Below the pieces are notes generated by a model that did not search any database, had not been told where the DNA came from, and saw only the letters and a list, made by a program, of their open reading frames with translations. Made by a program: the position numbers and the translations under genes. DNA of 64,000 nt. Source: Sphingomonas aracearum. Lineage in GTDB: Bacteria; Pseudomonadota; Alphaproteobacteria; Sphingomonadales; Sphingomonadaceae. Shown here one piece after another: positions 1 through 8,759 of this stretch. Each line of letters opens with the position of its first letter. Within the stretch, counting starts at the first letter, position 1. The stretch is taken from assembly GCF_003345355.1 (NCBI RefSeq), contig NZ_QQNB01000002.1, forward strand, positions 1 to 64,000, read 5' to 3'.

Positions 1-50
1 ATCGTCAGCACCGTCATCGCTTGCACATCCTCGCTGCCGAGGATGGCCAT
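1..50 (-). CDS. IS21-like transposase IstA, first residues only (partial)
   Basis: The minus strand reads MAILGSEDVQAMTVLT from an ATG at 50 before leaving the window. Many IS21-family IstA proteins begin with a similar short segment ahead of their helix-turn-helix. The position, about 75 bp inside the putative IS terminus and pointing into the element, is what is expected for istA. Only 16 codons are visible, so the call rests mainly on context. Confidence 0.4.
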   Translation of the reverse strand, partial: MAILGSEDVQAMTVLT

Positions 51-126
51 GACACCGGCGACCCGCTGGCACTCGTTGTGCCATTTCTATCTAGCGGAGG
101 AGTGTCATTTCTATTTAGCGCCTACA
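1..126 (-). mobile_element. End of an IS21-like insertion sequence (partial, runs off the left edge)
   Basis: Two near-identical 18-bp direct repeats lie at 79-96 and 103-120 (16 of 18 bases shared, 24-bp period). The boundary at 126 reads TGTAGGCG when taken inward on the minus strand. IS21-family ends are known to start with TG and to carry several tandem internal repeats that bind the transposase. A possible IstA start codon lies just inside (minus strand, 50). The other end and the target duplication are outside the window. The element ends 34 bp from the stop of the retropepsin-like gene, so it cut off whatever normally follows that gene. Family assignment is inferred from structure. Confidence 0.55.
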
Positions 127-160
127 ACACGTGCGCTCGATAATATACATTATGTAAAAC

Positions 161-769
161 TCACGCCGGGGTTGTCGGGAATGGCTCCAGGATCAGCGTT
201 CGACCTTCCACCCGCCAGCCTTTGAGCCGGGACAGGAAGTTCATGCCGATCACGTCGAGATCCCCGAACGCGGGCGATACCACGATGGGCAGATCGCGCG
301 CGGTGATCCCGCCAAGGCGCAGGTCGCGGACACTGGCGCGGTCCGCGGTGACCATGCCGTTCGCCGTCTCCACCATGGTTGGAAACGCGTCTTGAGGTTC
401 GATCCCGGCCGCCCGCGCCGTCGCCTGGGACACGGCCGTTGCCGTCGCCCCGCTGTCGATCAGCATGCGCCGGGAAACGCCGTTCAGCTGCACGTCGGCA
501 TAGAAATGGCCATCGTCGCTCATCGCGATCCGCACGGCACCGCCGGAAACCGTCTGGTCCGGGCCGAACAACAAGGCCTTCCCGCCATCCCATACCGCGC
601 GGTAGCGATCGCGCCCGCTGACGAGCACGAGCGCCAAGGCGAAGATCGCGATCCACGCAAGCGCCATCGTCACGACACTGGCCAGAGGCACGCGACGTCC
701 GATCAGGTTCGCGAGCGGCAACACCAGCAACAGCGCCAGCAGGATCGCTTGAACCGTGCCGCCGCTCAC
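161..769 (-). CDS. Retropepsin-like (clan AA) aspartic protease, membrane-anchored
   Basis: A 202-residue protein with two N-terminal hydrophobic segments (about 7-23 and 32-50) and then a single retropepsin-like domain carrying the active-site motif IDSGATAT (Asp105). It fits the bacterial TIGR02281 clan AA family. These enzymes act as dimers because each chain supplies only one Asp; the substrate is unknown. The second position of the triad is Ser (DSG), a common variant of DTG. It is the last gene of the leftward run and overlaps the metallo-hydrolase by 4 bp (766-769), which suggests translational coupling. An IS end lies 34 bp past its stop codon. Confidence 0.8.
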   Translation of the reverse strand: MSGGTVQAILLALLLVLPLANLIGRRVPLASVVTMALAWIAIFALALVLVSGRDRYRAVWDGGKALLFGPDQTVSGGAVRIAMSDDGHFYADVQLNGVSRRMLIDSGATATAVSQATARAAGIEPQDAFPTMVETANGMVTADRASVRDLRLGGITARDLPIVVSPAFGDLDVIGMNFLSRLKGWRVEGRTLILEPFPTTPA

Positions 770-1530
770 GCGTGCAACTCCAGCCCATCATAGCCTGGCT
801 CGACGGTCGTCGGCAGCCTCGCGCGTAGCGTGGCATAGTCCAGCGACTGGTCCATATGGATCAGCGCCGCTCGCCCGGGCTTCAACCGATCGATCCAGGC
901 CAGTGCCTGGTCCACCGTCGGATGCGATGGATGCGGAGCGTTCCGCAGGGCGTCCACAACCCATATATCGAGATCGGCGTAGAGCGCCGCCATCTCGGAC
1001 GTGAGCTCATGAAAGTCGGTGGCATAGCCGATCGCGCCGCCCTCCGCTTCGAACCGCAGGCCGGCCGACGTGATCCGCCCATGTGGCTGGTCCGCCACGG
1101 ACATGTGGATGTCGCCGATCGTCAGGGCATCCGGCAGCGGTTCGACCCTAGCGGTCGGCGGGTAGCCACCGCCACCGGCGAAGACATAGCCGAACTTCTC
1201 GCCGATCCGCGCCAGGGTTTCCGGGCGTGCAAGGCCGCGGACGGGCGCGCCCAGCGCATGGTAGACCTGGCGCAGGTCATCGATCCCATGGGTGTGATCG
1301 GCATGGTCGTGCGTCCAGATCACCGCGTCCACGGTGCCGACCCGTGCCGCCAGGAGCTGCTCGCGCATGTCGGGCCCGGTGTCGATCAGGATGCGCGTGG
1401 TTGCCGTGGAAACCAGCGCCGCTGCCCGTGTGCGCCGATTGCGCGGCTCGTCGGGGTCACAGGCGCCCCAGTCGTTGCCGATCCTCGGCACGCCGGAGGA
1501 CGTTCCGGAGCCGAGGATGCGGATCTTCAT
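766..1530 (-). CDS. MBL-fold metallo-hydrolase (PhnP-like)
   Basis: A 254-residue metallo-beta-lactamase-fold protein. The metal-binding motif THDHADH is at residues 73-79, and further ligands are supplied by YATDFHE and a C-terminal ALIHMDQ segment. It begins directly with the first strand (MKIRILGSGTSSGVPRIG), typical of the PhnP/cyclic-phosphodiesterase branch, which cleaves phosphodiester bonds in small nucleotides or sugar phosphates. The exact substrate cannot be read from the sequence. It overlaps tatD by 4 bp upstream and the aspartic protease by 4 bp downstream. The tatD-MBL pairing behind metG is common in alphaproteobacteria. Confidence 0.85.
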   Translation of the reverse strand: MKIRILGSGTSSGVPRIGNDWGACDPDEPRNRRTRAAALVSTATTRILIDTGPDMREQLLAARVGTVDAVIWTHDHADHTHGIDDLRQVYHALGAPVRGLARPETLARIGEKFGYVFAGGGGYPPTARVEPLPDALTIGDIHMSVADQPHGRITSAGLRFEAEGGAIGYATDFHELTSEMAALYADLDIWVVDALRNAPHPSHPTVDQALAWIDRLKPGRAALIHMDQSLDYATLRARLPTTVEPGYDGLELHA

Positions 1531-2306
1531 GCGCGGGTTTTGGTGAACAGATGGTGAAAGTTCTCGCGGGTCGCCGCGGCGAGAACATCGAGCGGCTCTT
1601 CCCGCAGGGTGGCGAGGAAAGTCGCCGTATCCACCACGAAGCTCGGCTCACCCGTCTTCCCGCGATGCGGCACCGGGGCAAGAAACGGCGCATCGGTCTC
1701 GATCAGCAGGCGGTCGAGCGGGAGACGCCTGGCGGTATCCTGCAGATCGCGCGCGTTCTTGAACGTGACGATGCCCGAGATCGAGATATAGAAACCCAGC
1801 TCCAGCGCACGATCGGCAAAGGCGCCGCTGGCGGTGAAGCAGTGGATCACGCCGGGAAAGGCGCCCTTCCCCATCTCGTCGGCCAGGATATCGGCCGTAT
1901 CTTCCTCCGCATCGCGGGTATGCACGATCAGCGGCAGCTGCGTTTGGCGACAGGCGGCGATGTGCGCGCGGAAGCTCGCCTGCTGGCGGGCGCGATCGCT
2001 ATGGTCGTAATAATAATCGAGCCCACTTTCGCCGATGCCGACCACGCGCGGGTGCCGGGCGCGCTCGACCAGCTTGGCTGTATCCACGTGAGGATGCTGA
2101 TCCGCCTCATGCGGGTGGATCCCTACGGTCGCCCAGACGTCCGGCTCGCGGGTTGCGGTGGCAAGCACGTCATCCCACTCGCTTTCGCGCGTCGCGATGT
2201 TGAGCATCGCCGACACGCCGCGCGCGCGCGCCCGCGCCAGCACGTCAGCCTGCTCCTCCACCAGCCCCTTGTAGTTCAGGTGGCAATGGCTGTCGGCGAA
2301 CGTCAT
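1527..2306 (-). CDS. tatD: TatD family metal-dependent hydrolase (DNase)
   Basis: A 259-residue TIM-barrel amidohydrolase-fold protein. The N-terminal metal motif DSHCHLN places the two ligand histidines at 7 and 9. Further conserved segments are GIHPHEAD, GESGLDYYYDHS, HTRDAEEDT and the C-terminal LIETDAPFLAPVPHRGK. Members are Mg2+/Mn2+-dependent 3'-5' nucleases implicated in DNA repair and quality control. Length is normal for the family (about 260). It overlaps metG by 4 bp (2303-2306) and the metallo-hydrolase by 4 bp, placing it in the middle of the leftward operon. Confidence 0.93.
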   Translation of the reverse strand: MTFADSHCHLNYKGLVEEQADVLARARARGVSAMLNIATRESEWDDVLATATREPDVWATVGIHPHEADQHPHVDTAKLVERARHPRVVGIGESGLDYYYDHSDRARQQASFRAHIAACRQTQLPLIVHTRDAEEDTADILADEMGKGAFPGVIHCFTASGAFADRALELGFYISISGIVTFKNARDLQDTARRLPLDRLLIETDAPFLAPVPHRGKTGEPSFVVDTATFLATLREEPLDVLAAATRENFHHLFTKTRA

Positions 2307-3847
2307 GCCGCCTCCGGCACCTCGAGACGGGGGAAAACGGGTGTGGGCGACGCAAGGGTGAAGCCGCTCGCTTTCAGTGCGTCATACCAGTCGCCGCGTC
2401 CCAGCGCCGCATGGTCGCGCGCCTCCGCGCCGAGCTGGTCCAGCACCTTCGCCGCGCTTGCCGGAACCACCGGCAGGATGAGTATGGCAAGATCGTGGAT
2501 CGCGCGCACCAGCGTGCCGAGCACCGCATGCATGCGCTCCGGATCGGTCTTGCGCAGCGTCCATGGCGCCTGCGCATCGATATAGCGATTGCACTCGAAC
2601 ACCGCGCCGATCCACGCCTCCAGCGCGAGACCGAGTTCCAGCGCCTCGAACCGCGCGCGGAACTCCGCGGCGAAGCCCGCGATGGCGTCGAGCAGCTGGC
2701 GATCGCCCTCTTCCGCCCGGCCGCCGTCCGGCAGCGTTCCGCCAAGATTCTTCGCGATGAACGACAAGGTGCGCTGCGCCAGATTGCCGAAGCTGTTGGC
2801 GAGATCCGCATTGGCGCGAACCGCGATCGCCTCCTGGCTGAAGCTGCCGTCCTGCCCGAAACTGACGTCGCGCAGGAGGAAGTAGCGCAAGGCATCCACC
2901 CCGACCGCCTCCGCCAGTTCGAGCGGGTCGACCACGTTGCCGGTGGATTTCGACATCTTCTCCCCGCGGTTCAGCAGAAAGCCATGACCGAACACCGATT
3001 TCGGCGGGGCGATGTTCGCACTCATCAGGAAGGCCGGCCAGTAAACCGCATGAAAACGCACGATATCCTTGCCGATCAGGTGCAGATCGGCTGGCCAGAA
3101 CCGCCATAGATCGCCACCATCGGGATAGCCGACGCCGGTAAGGTAATTGGTCAGCGCATCCACCCACACGTACATGACGTGCCCGTCGCTGCCCGGCACC
3201 TTCACGCCCCAGTCGAAGCTGGTCCGCGACACCGACAGGTCCGACAGGCCCCCCTCTACGAAGCGCATCACTTCGTTGCGTCGGCTTTCCGGACGGATGA
3301 AGTCCGGGTTCGCGGCATACAGGTCGAGCAGCGGCTGCTGGTATTTCGAGAGGCGGAAGAACCAGGTTTCCTCCGTCGTCCATTCCACCGGCGTGCCCTG
3401 CGGCGAAAGGCGCTGGTCGCCCTCCCCGGTCAGTTCCTTTTCGTCGTAAAAGGCTTCGTCGCGAACCGAATACCAGCCCTCGTAACGGTCCAGGTACAGG
3501 TCACCGGCGTCCGCCATCGCCTGCCAGATGGCCCGGCTGGCCCGATGATGATCCTCGTCCACCGTGCGGATGAAACGATCATAGGAGATGTCCAAGGCGT
3601 CGGCCATCGCGTGGAAATGACCCGACATTTCGTCCGCAAGCGCCCGCGGGCTGGTGCCGCGGTCGCGCGCCGTCTGCACCATCTTCAGGCCATGCTCGTC
3701 GGTGCCGGTCTGGAAACGGACGTCGCGCCCGGCCTGACGCTGGAAGCGGGCGATCGCGTCGGCGGCGATCGCTTCGTACGCATGGCCGATATGCGGACGA
3801 CCGTTGGGATAGCTGATCGCGGTGGTGATGTAGAAAGGCTCGGCCAT
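2303..3847 (-). CDS. metG: Methionine--tRNA ligase
   Basis: A 514-residue class I aminoacyl-tRNA synthetase that charges tRNA-Met. The HIGH signature is at residues 19-22 (PHIGHAYEA) and KMSKS at 297-301, separated by the catalytic Rossmann domain and connective peptide. The C-terminal part (about 370-500) is the helical anticodon-binding domain. It lacks the extra tRNA-binding/dimerisation domain of the longer E. coli enzyme, so it belongs to the shorter MetG form usual in alphaproteobacteria. It starts 17 bp after holB and overlaps tatD by 4 bp. Confidence 0.97.
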   Translation of the reverse strand: MAEPFYITTAISYPNGRPHIGHAYEAIAADAIARFQRQAGRDVRFQTGTDEHGLKMVQTARDRGTSPRALADEMSGHFHAMADALDISYDRFIRTVDEDHHRASRAIWQAMADAGDLYLDRYEGWYSVRDEAFYDEKELTGEGDQRLSPQGTPVEWTTEETWFFRLSKYQQPLLDLYAANPDFIRPESRRNEVMRFVEGGLSDLSVSRTSFDWGVKVPGSDGHVMYVWVDALTNYLTGVGYPDGGDLWRFWPADLHLIGKDIVRFHAVYWPAFLMSANIAPPKSVFGHGFLLNRGEKMSKSTGNVVDPLELAEAVGVDALRYFLLRDVSFGQDGSFSQEAIAVRANADLANSFGNLAQRTLSFIAKNLGGTLPDGGRAEEGDRQLLDAIAGFAAEFRARFEALELGLALEAWIGAVFECNRYIDAQAPWTLRKTDPERMHAVLGTLVRAIHDLAILILPVVPASAAKVLDQLGAEARDHAALGRGDWYDALKASGFTLASPTPVFPRLEVPEAA

Positions 3848-3864
3848 GCCGTCCGCCTAGCCTA

Positions 3865-4857
3865 TCATCGGGCGCTTTCAAACCCCGCCAGGCGCGCGAC
3901 AAGCCCGGCCATCTCGAACACGGTCGCCTGGGGATCCAGCGTCAGCGCGCGCGCGGTGGCGGCGAGGTGGCGCGCTTCGCCCTGCGCATCCAGTGCGGCC
4001 TGCAACGCCGGCCCCCGCAGATCGGGGGCACGTCGCGCCAGAAAGGCCGGTGCGCGGTCGAGAAAGGCCTCATACCGCGCCTGCGCCGTCTTTGGCGCGA
4101 GTTGCCGGGCCAGTCGGAGCCGTTCGGCATTGCTCCGATCGCCCGTGTGCGCGATCGTCTCCAGCGCGGCATCGATCGCGCCGAGCTGCAGCCCGGCAAA
4201 GCCCAGCGCACGCCCTGGCGAGCCTTCTGCCAGCCGGACCAGTTCGGCTCGTTCCGCATCGCTCGCGTCCGGCATCTCGGCGGACAGCACCTCGGCGACC
4301 TGCGCGTCGGTCAGCGGCTCCAACCGCAGCAGCCGCGTGCGCGAGCGGATCGTCGGCAGCAGACGACCGGGCGCATGGCTGACGAGCAGGAAGATGGTGC
4401 CGGGCGGCGGCTCCTCCAGGTTCTTCAGCAGGGCATTGGATGCACCCGGCCGTTCGACATCGTCGATCGCATCGATGATGACCACGCGGCGCGGCGACAA
4501 GGCCGGCTTGGTCGCGAACATGCCCCACAGATCGCGCACCTGCTTGATGGTGATGCTGCGCGCATAGTCGCCCGGCTTGTCCGGATCCTTCAGCAGCCGA
4601 CGCAGGATGCGCAGGTCCGGATGCACCCCGCCGTCGATCAGCGTGCGCGTGGGATGGCCGGCGGGTACGTCCAGACCCGGCGGGAGCCCGGCCGGAGCCG
4701 CCGCTTCCGCGAGCAGGCGCAACGCCGCCGCCTCGGCAAAGCGCGCCTTGCCGATCCCCTCCGGTCCGGCGAGCAGCCAGGCGTGGTGCAATGCCCCCTT
4801 GTGCAGAGCGGCCGCAAACGCTTCCTGCGCGGCCCGATTGCCGATCGGAGGGCTCAC
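3865..4857 (-). CDS. holB: DNA polymerase III subunit delta'
   Basis: A 330-residue AAA+ clamp-loader protein. The P-loop-like segment is GPEGIGKA (residues 31-38), followed by the sensor region around VVIIDAIDDVERPGASNALL and an arginine-finger region SHAPGRLLPTIRSRTR. The delta' subunit works with gamma/tau and delta to open the beta sliding clamp. The zinc-binding cysteines of E. coli HolB are not visible, as in many alphaproteobacterial versions. The GTG start overlaps the tmk stop as GTGA. The dacA-tmk-holB-metG order is standard in this group. Confidence 0.93.
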   Translation of the reverse strand: MSPPIGNRAAQEAFAAALHKGALHHAWLLAGPEGIGKARFAEAAALRLLAEAAAPAGLPPGLDVPAGHPTRTLIDGGVHPDLRILRRLLKDPDKPGDYARSITIKQVRDLWGMFATKPALSPRRVVIIDAIDDVERPGASNALLKNLEEPPPGTIFLLVSHAPGRLLPTIRSRTRLLRLEPLTDAQVAEVLSAEMPDASDAERAELVRLAEGSPGRALGFAGLQLGAIDAALETIAHTGDRSNAERLRLARQLAPKTAQARYEAFLDRAPAFLARRAPDLRGPALQAALDAQGEARHLAATARALTLDPQATVFEMAGLVARLAGFESAR

Positions 4858-5483
4858 GGCAGCAGGTCTGCAAGACCCGCCAGCAGCCTTGACGTCACTG
4901 CGGCGGGTGCACCCGATGCGTCGACCAGCCGCACACGTTCCGGCTCCTGCTCGGCAAAGCCGCGAAAGGCCCGCGCCACAGCGGCATGGAAGTCGTCCCC
5001 GCGTGACGCGAACCGGTCGGCATCGACGCCATCGCGCTCCTCCGCCCGCGCGCGCCCCTGGTCGATGGAAACCTCAAGCACGAAGGTGCGATCCGGCAGC
5101 AACCCGCGCGAGCCGAAGCCGTGCAGCGCCAGCAGCGCGGCATCGTCGATCCCGCCGCCGAGCCCCTGATACGCCCGACTGGAATCAAGAAAGCGGTCGC
5201 AGATCACCCAGGTCCCGGCACCGAGCGCCGGCGCGATCCGCTTTTCCACATGGTCGGCGCGGGCCGCCGCGAACAGCAGGGCTTCGGCATGCGCGCTCCA
5301 ACGGCGCACGTCGCCCTGCATCAGCAGCTCGCGGATCGCCTCTGCACCCTCGCTGCCGCCCGGCTCGCGCGTGACGAGCACCGGCACGCCGCGCGCCTCC
5401 AGTGCGGCGGCCAGCGCGCGTGCCTGGGTCGATTTGCCCGCGCCCTCGCCGCCTTCCAGCGAGAGGAAGCGCCCGCGGGTCAC
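4854..5483 (-). CDS. tmk: dTMP kinase (thymidylate kinase)
   Basis: A 209-residue P-loop kinase that phosphorylates dTMP to dTDP. The Walker A segment EGGEGAGKST lies at residues 10-19 and is followed by the family segment DRFLDSSRAYQG that contacts the dTMP site. The length is typical. It overlaps dacA by 4 bp and holB by 4 bp, so expression is probably translationally coupled within the leftward operon. This links nucleotide supply with a clamp-loader subunit. Confidence 0.96.
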   Translation of the reverse strand: MTRGRFLSLEGGEGAGKSTQARALAAALEARGVPVLVTREPGGSEGAEAIRELLMQGDVRRWSAHAEALLFAAARADHVEKRIAPALGAGTWVICDRFLDSSRAYQGLGGGIDDAALLALHGFGSRGLLPDRTFVLEVSIDQGRARAEERDGVDADRFASRGDDFHAAVARAFRGFAEQEPERVRLVDASGAPAAVTSRLLAGLADLLP

Positions 5484-6658
5484 CCGCCGAACAGGCCCCG
5501 AAGGCCCGCCCAGGCGCGACCGAAGAAGCCGGCCTCGCCCACGTCCTTGGCGGCGACCAGTGGCATGGTCTGCTGGCCCATGTCCGGCACGTCGACCACC
5601 AGATCGGCGATATGCTGCCCGGCCTTGATCGGCGCCTTGACCGGACCGTTATAGACGACCTTGGCCGTGAGGTTCGGGGAGGTGCCCGCGGGCACGGTGA
5701 CGGTCAGCGCCTTGGGGGCCACCAGGTCGACCGTGGCGGCGTCGCCCAGCTGGACGTCGGCGCTTTCCACGCGCTTGCCCTGCGCCACGATCGGCTTGGC
5801 TTGCCAGGAGCGGAAGCCCCAGTTCATGAACTTGACCGACTCTTCAATGCGTTGCTTGAAGCTGTTGAGCCCGGCCATCACCATCACGAGGCGCCGGCCA
5901 TTCTGCTCTGCAGAGCCCGTGAAGCCGTACCCCGCTTCTTCGGTATGCCCGGTCTTCAGACCGTCGGCACCGGCCACCCGGCCGAGCAGCGGATCGCGGT
6001 TCGCCTGGGTGATGTCACTGCCCGCGCCCAGCGTCTTGCCCCAGGTGAAGCTCGGCAGCGAGTAGAAGCGCTTGTAGAGATCCGGAAAGTCCTGGATCGT
6101 CGCCGAGGCGAGTTTGGCAAGGTCACGGGCGGTGACATAGGTGACGCCGCCATCCGGCCAGCCGTTGGACGTGCCGAAATGGCTGTTAGACAGGCCAAGC
6201 CGCTGGGCCGTCTGGTTCATGCGCTCGACAAAGGCTGGCTCGGTGCCGGAAATGCCCTCCGCCAGCACCACGCAGGCATCGTTGCCGGACAGCGTCACGA
6301 TGCCCTTCAGCAGGTTCTCGACGCTGACATTCTCGTTGGCGGACAGGAACATGGTCGATCCCGCCTGCGGTCCATGCCACTTCTGCCAGGTTTCCGGCTG
6401 CACCGTCATCTGGCGATCCAGCTTCAGCTCGCCCTTCTTGACCATGTCGAAGGCGACATAGACCGTCATCATCTTGGCCATGCTGGCAGGCGGCATGCGC
6501 CGGTCGGCATCCTTGGCAAAGAGCACCGCGCCGGACGAAAGGTCGGTGAGGTAGGCGACGGGCGCAGGCGTTTCGAACTGCGGCCCTGCGGCCAGCACCG
6601 GCGCGGCCACCACGGCAACGCCGGCGAGAAGGGCGGGAAAGGCGATCAGCTTGTTCAT
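5480..6658 (-). CDS. dacA: D-alanyl-D-alanine carboxypeptidase (PBP5/6 family)
   Basis: A 392-residue secreted penicillin-binding protein that removes the terminal D-Ala from peptidoglycan pentapeptides. An N-terminal signal peptide ends near VLAAG (about 23-25). The three active-site motifs are complete: SMAK (Ser59-Lys62), SGN (124-126) and KTG (235-237). A beta-rich C-terminal domain follows (about 290-380) and would hold the enzyme near the membrane. It is preceded by two other wall-related genes (the SPOR/RlpA-like gene and mltB) and followed with a 4-bp overlap by tmk. Confidence 0.95.
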   Translation of the reverse strand: MNKLIAFPALLAGVAVVAAPVLAAGPQFETPAPVAYLTDLSSGAVLFAKDADRRMPPASMAKMMTVYVAFDMVKKGELKLDRQMTVQPETWQKWHGPQAGSTMFLSANENVSVENLLKGIVTLSGNDACVVLAEGISGTEPAFVERMNQTAQRLGLSNSHFGTSNGWPDGGVTYVTARDLAKLASATIQDFPDLYKRFYSLPSFTWGKTLGAGSDITQANRDPLLGRVAGADGLKTGHTEEAGYGFTGSAEQNGRRLVMVMAGLNSFKQRIEESVKFMNWGFRSWQAKPIVAQGKRVESADVQLGDAATVDLVAPKALTVTVPAGTSPNLTAKVVYNGPVKAPIKAGQHIADLVVDVPDMGQQTMPLVAAKDVGEAGFFGRAWAGLRGLFGG

Positions 6659-6694
6659 GGGGCTGGATGGTCCGTTACGCTGGAGAACCGAATT

Positions 6695-7528
6695 TCAATC
6701 GACATGCACGATCTGTGCGCCGGCATAGCCGCGGCGCACGGCGGCGTCACGCGCGCTTTGCGCTGCCGTCTGGCTGGCAAACGGCCCCAGGCGGACGCGG
6801 TGCAGGCCTCCACCCGACACCACCCTGCCATGTTCGCCGGCGGCCAGGGCCTGGGCGCGCCCGGCATCCGACAGGGCTGCAACCTGCACGAACCAGCCGG
6901 AGGACACCGGCCGGCCCACCGCCCGCGCCCGCGACGCAGGAAGGGGGTTCGCCGATGGTCCAGGCGGAGCGGATCGGTTGCCACCGGCCGCTCGCGGCAC
7001 CGGGCTTGCTCTCGCCGACGTGGCGGGCGCGGCGACGGCAGGCAGGCGGCGCCGCAAGGCCGTGAGCAGCACCGCCGGCGCTGGCATGCGCGCGGAACCG
7101 GCCTGCCCGGCCGCGAGGGCCGCCAGTTCTGCCGGCGCCGCCACCGCCCGTCGCACACGGACCGGCACGCGCGGACCTTCGGCGAGCAGGGCGCTCGCCA
7201 GCGCTGGCGAGAGGAGCGCCACCACTCCCCCGTCCGCCGCACCGGGCACCACCTGCGCCAAGGCGATGGTGCCGGTGCCGAGTTCGGTCACCTCGGCGAT
7301 GCTGCCGGGCGGAAGGTCGTTCGTTGCCACCTGCAGGCCCGCGCCGCCGCCGACCGCCGCATACCCGACGCGATCCGCGCGCTGCTGACCGGAAGTGCCG
7401 CGCGGCCCCTCGCCCTGCGGCAGATCGGCGGGCGGCGCGACGAGGCCAGCGCTGCCCGGCACAGGAGACGGCGCTCCCGCCTGCATCAGCGCAGCCGCGA
7501 CGAGCAGCAGGTCAGCGCTCGACGGCAT
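6695..7528 (-). CDS. SPOR-domain protein with a degenerate RlpA-like domain
   Basis: A 277-residue protein. A hydrophobic leader is followed by an RlpA-like double-psi beta-barrel region (about 50-125) and a C-terminal SPOR domain (about 205-277) that should bind denuded septal glycan. By eye, the segment ATNDLPPGSIAEVTEL aligns with the RlpA region that carries the catalytic His, and AQVVPGAAD aligns with the block holding the catalytic Asp. Here those positions are Asn70 and Pro95, so lytic transglycosylase activity is unlikely. It overlaps the mltB-like gene by 17 bp and precedes dacA by 36 bp. A structural septal role is inferred. The alignment was made by eye. Confidence 0.7.
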   Translation of the reverse strand: MPSSADLLLVAAALMQAGAPSPVPGSAGLVAPPADLPQGEGPRGTSGQQRADRVGYAAVGGGAGLQVATNDLPPGSIAEVTELGTGTIALAQVVPGAADGGVVALLSPALASALLAEGPRVPVRVRRAVAAPAELAALAAGQAGSARMPAPAVLLTALRRRLPAVAAPATSARASPVPRAAGGNRSAPPGPSANPLPASRARAVGRPVSSGWFVQVAALSDAGRAQALAAGEHGRVVSGGGLHRVRLGPFASQTAAQSARDAAVRRGYAGAQIVHVD

Positions 7529-8588
7529 CGGCCAGCAATCCCACGGACAGCGCGTAGAAATTGGAGCAATTATAGTCGAGGATCACACGGTAGTTCCCCG
7601 TCAGCAGGTAAGCGGTTTCGCCGGCGCCATCCGGCTCGATCAGGGTCGCCAGCACGCGGTCGTCCGGCCATGCCCTGTCGAGCGGCGCAAGGCCGAGGGC
7701 ACGCCATTCGCCGATCGTCCGCCAGGCGCTCATCCGCTCGAACACACGCGGGCATCGCGGGGAGACGAGGCGATTGACCACCTGCGACCGATCGAAGCTG
7801 CCCGGCACCGAGACCGCAAGCCCCCAGGGCTGTCCGCGCCGCCAGCCGGCATTCGCGAAATAATTGCCGATCGAGGCAAGCGTGTCGGCATCGCTGGACC
7901 AGATGTTCGCCTGCCCGTCTCCGTCACCATCTCGCGCGAGGCGCAGGTAGACCGATGGCAGGAACTGCGGCCCGCCCGTCGCGCCTGCCCAGCTGCCCTT
8001 CAGTCGGTAGCGCGGAACGCCGCGGTCGATCATCTTCAGCGTCGCCAGGAACTCGCCCGCGAACAGCTCGCGCCGCCGGCCTTCATAAGCGAGGCTGGCG
8101 AGCGCGCGGGGCAGGTCGAACCCACCCTGCACCCGGCCATAGCTCGTTTCGTGGCCCCAGATGGCAACGGTGATCGACTCGGGCACGCCCAACTCGGCCT
8201 CGATCCGCGCCAGCCGCCCGCGCTGCGCCTGATAGGCGATGCGTCCAGGCCCGATCCGCGCCTCATCGACATGCGCGCGGCGATATGGGGCGAACCTCGG
8301 GATCGGCGCGTTGGGCCGCGCCTCCGGTTGCTGGCGGTCGAGCTCGATCACCCGCGTGTTGAGCGTGAGCCCGGGGAATACCTGGTCGATCGCCGATCGG
8401 CTGATCCCCTGCGCCTCCGCCTGCGCACGCAGCGTCTGCAGATACGCCTGAAAGCCCGCCTCGTCCTGCGCCGCCGCCGGACGCACCAGCATCGCGCATG
8501 CCAGCGCCAGTCCGACGCTCCAACTGATCCAGTTCCCCCGCATGGCGCCGATGTGCCACAGCGCCGCGGCAACATGAACCCCCGCCAT
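7512..8588 (-). CDS. Lytic murein transglycosylase, MltB family
   Basis: A 358-residue periplasmic GH103-type lytic transglycosylase that cleaves the MurNAc-GlcNAc bond with formation of a 1,6-anhydro end. The catalytic Glu is Glu147 in GHETSYGR. A second family block, WAGATGGPQFLPSVY, follows, and the DGDGDGQ segment resembles the metal-loop found in MltB. The chosen ATG at 8588 has an AGAGG about 4 bases upstream. An internal ATG at 8543 would give a cleaner signal peptide ending near PAAAQ, so the start is uncertain. It is the first gene of the leftward wall/DNA operon. Confidence 0.88.
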   Translation of the reverse strand: MAGVHVAAALWHIGAMRGNWISWSVGLALACAMLVRPAAAQDEAGFQAYLQTLRAQAEAQGISRSAIDQVFPGLTLNTRVIELDRQQPEARPNAPIPRFAPYRRAHVDEARIGPGRIAYQAQRGRLARIEAELGVPESITVAIWGHETSYGRVQGGFDLPRALASLAYEGRRRELFAGEFLATLKMIDRGVPRYRLKGSWAGATGGPQFLPSVYLRLARDGDGDGQANIWSSDADTLASIGNYFANAGWRRGQPWGLAVSVPGSFDRSQVVNRLVSPRCPRVFERMSAWRTIGEWRALGLAPLDRAWPDDRVLATLIEPDGAGETAYLLTGNYRVILDYNCSNFYALSVGLLADAVER

Positions 8589-8633
8589 CGCGCCTCTTGC
8601 ACAAAAGAACGCAGGCGATAGGCAGAGCCGATC

Positions 8634-8723
8634 GGAAGAGTGGCCGAGTGGTTTAAGGCAACGGTCTTGAAAACCGTCGTGGGTTCACGCTCACCGTGGG
8701 TTCGAATCCCACCTCTTCCGCCA
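8634..8723 (+). tRNA. tRNA-Ser (anticodon TGA)
   Basis: A 90-nt cloverleaf with acceptor arms GGAAGAG/CTCTTCC, an encoded 3' CCA, and an anticodon loop CTTGAAA giving TGA. The long extra arm (about CGTGGGTTCACGCTCACCG) is characteristic of serine tRNAs. The T-loop reads GTTCGAATCCC. It lies 45 bp from the start of the divergent mltB-like gene and 36 bp before the EamA transporter. Confidence 0.97.
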
Positions 8724-8759
8724 CTGGCGATCGATGCGGTGCTCTGGCAGGGGCGCGGG

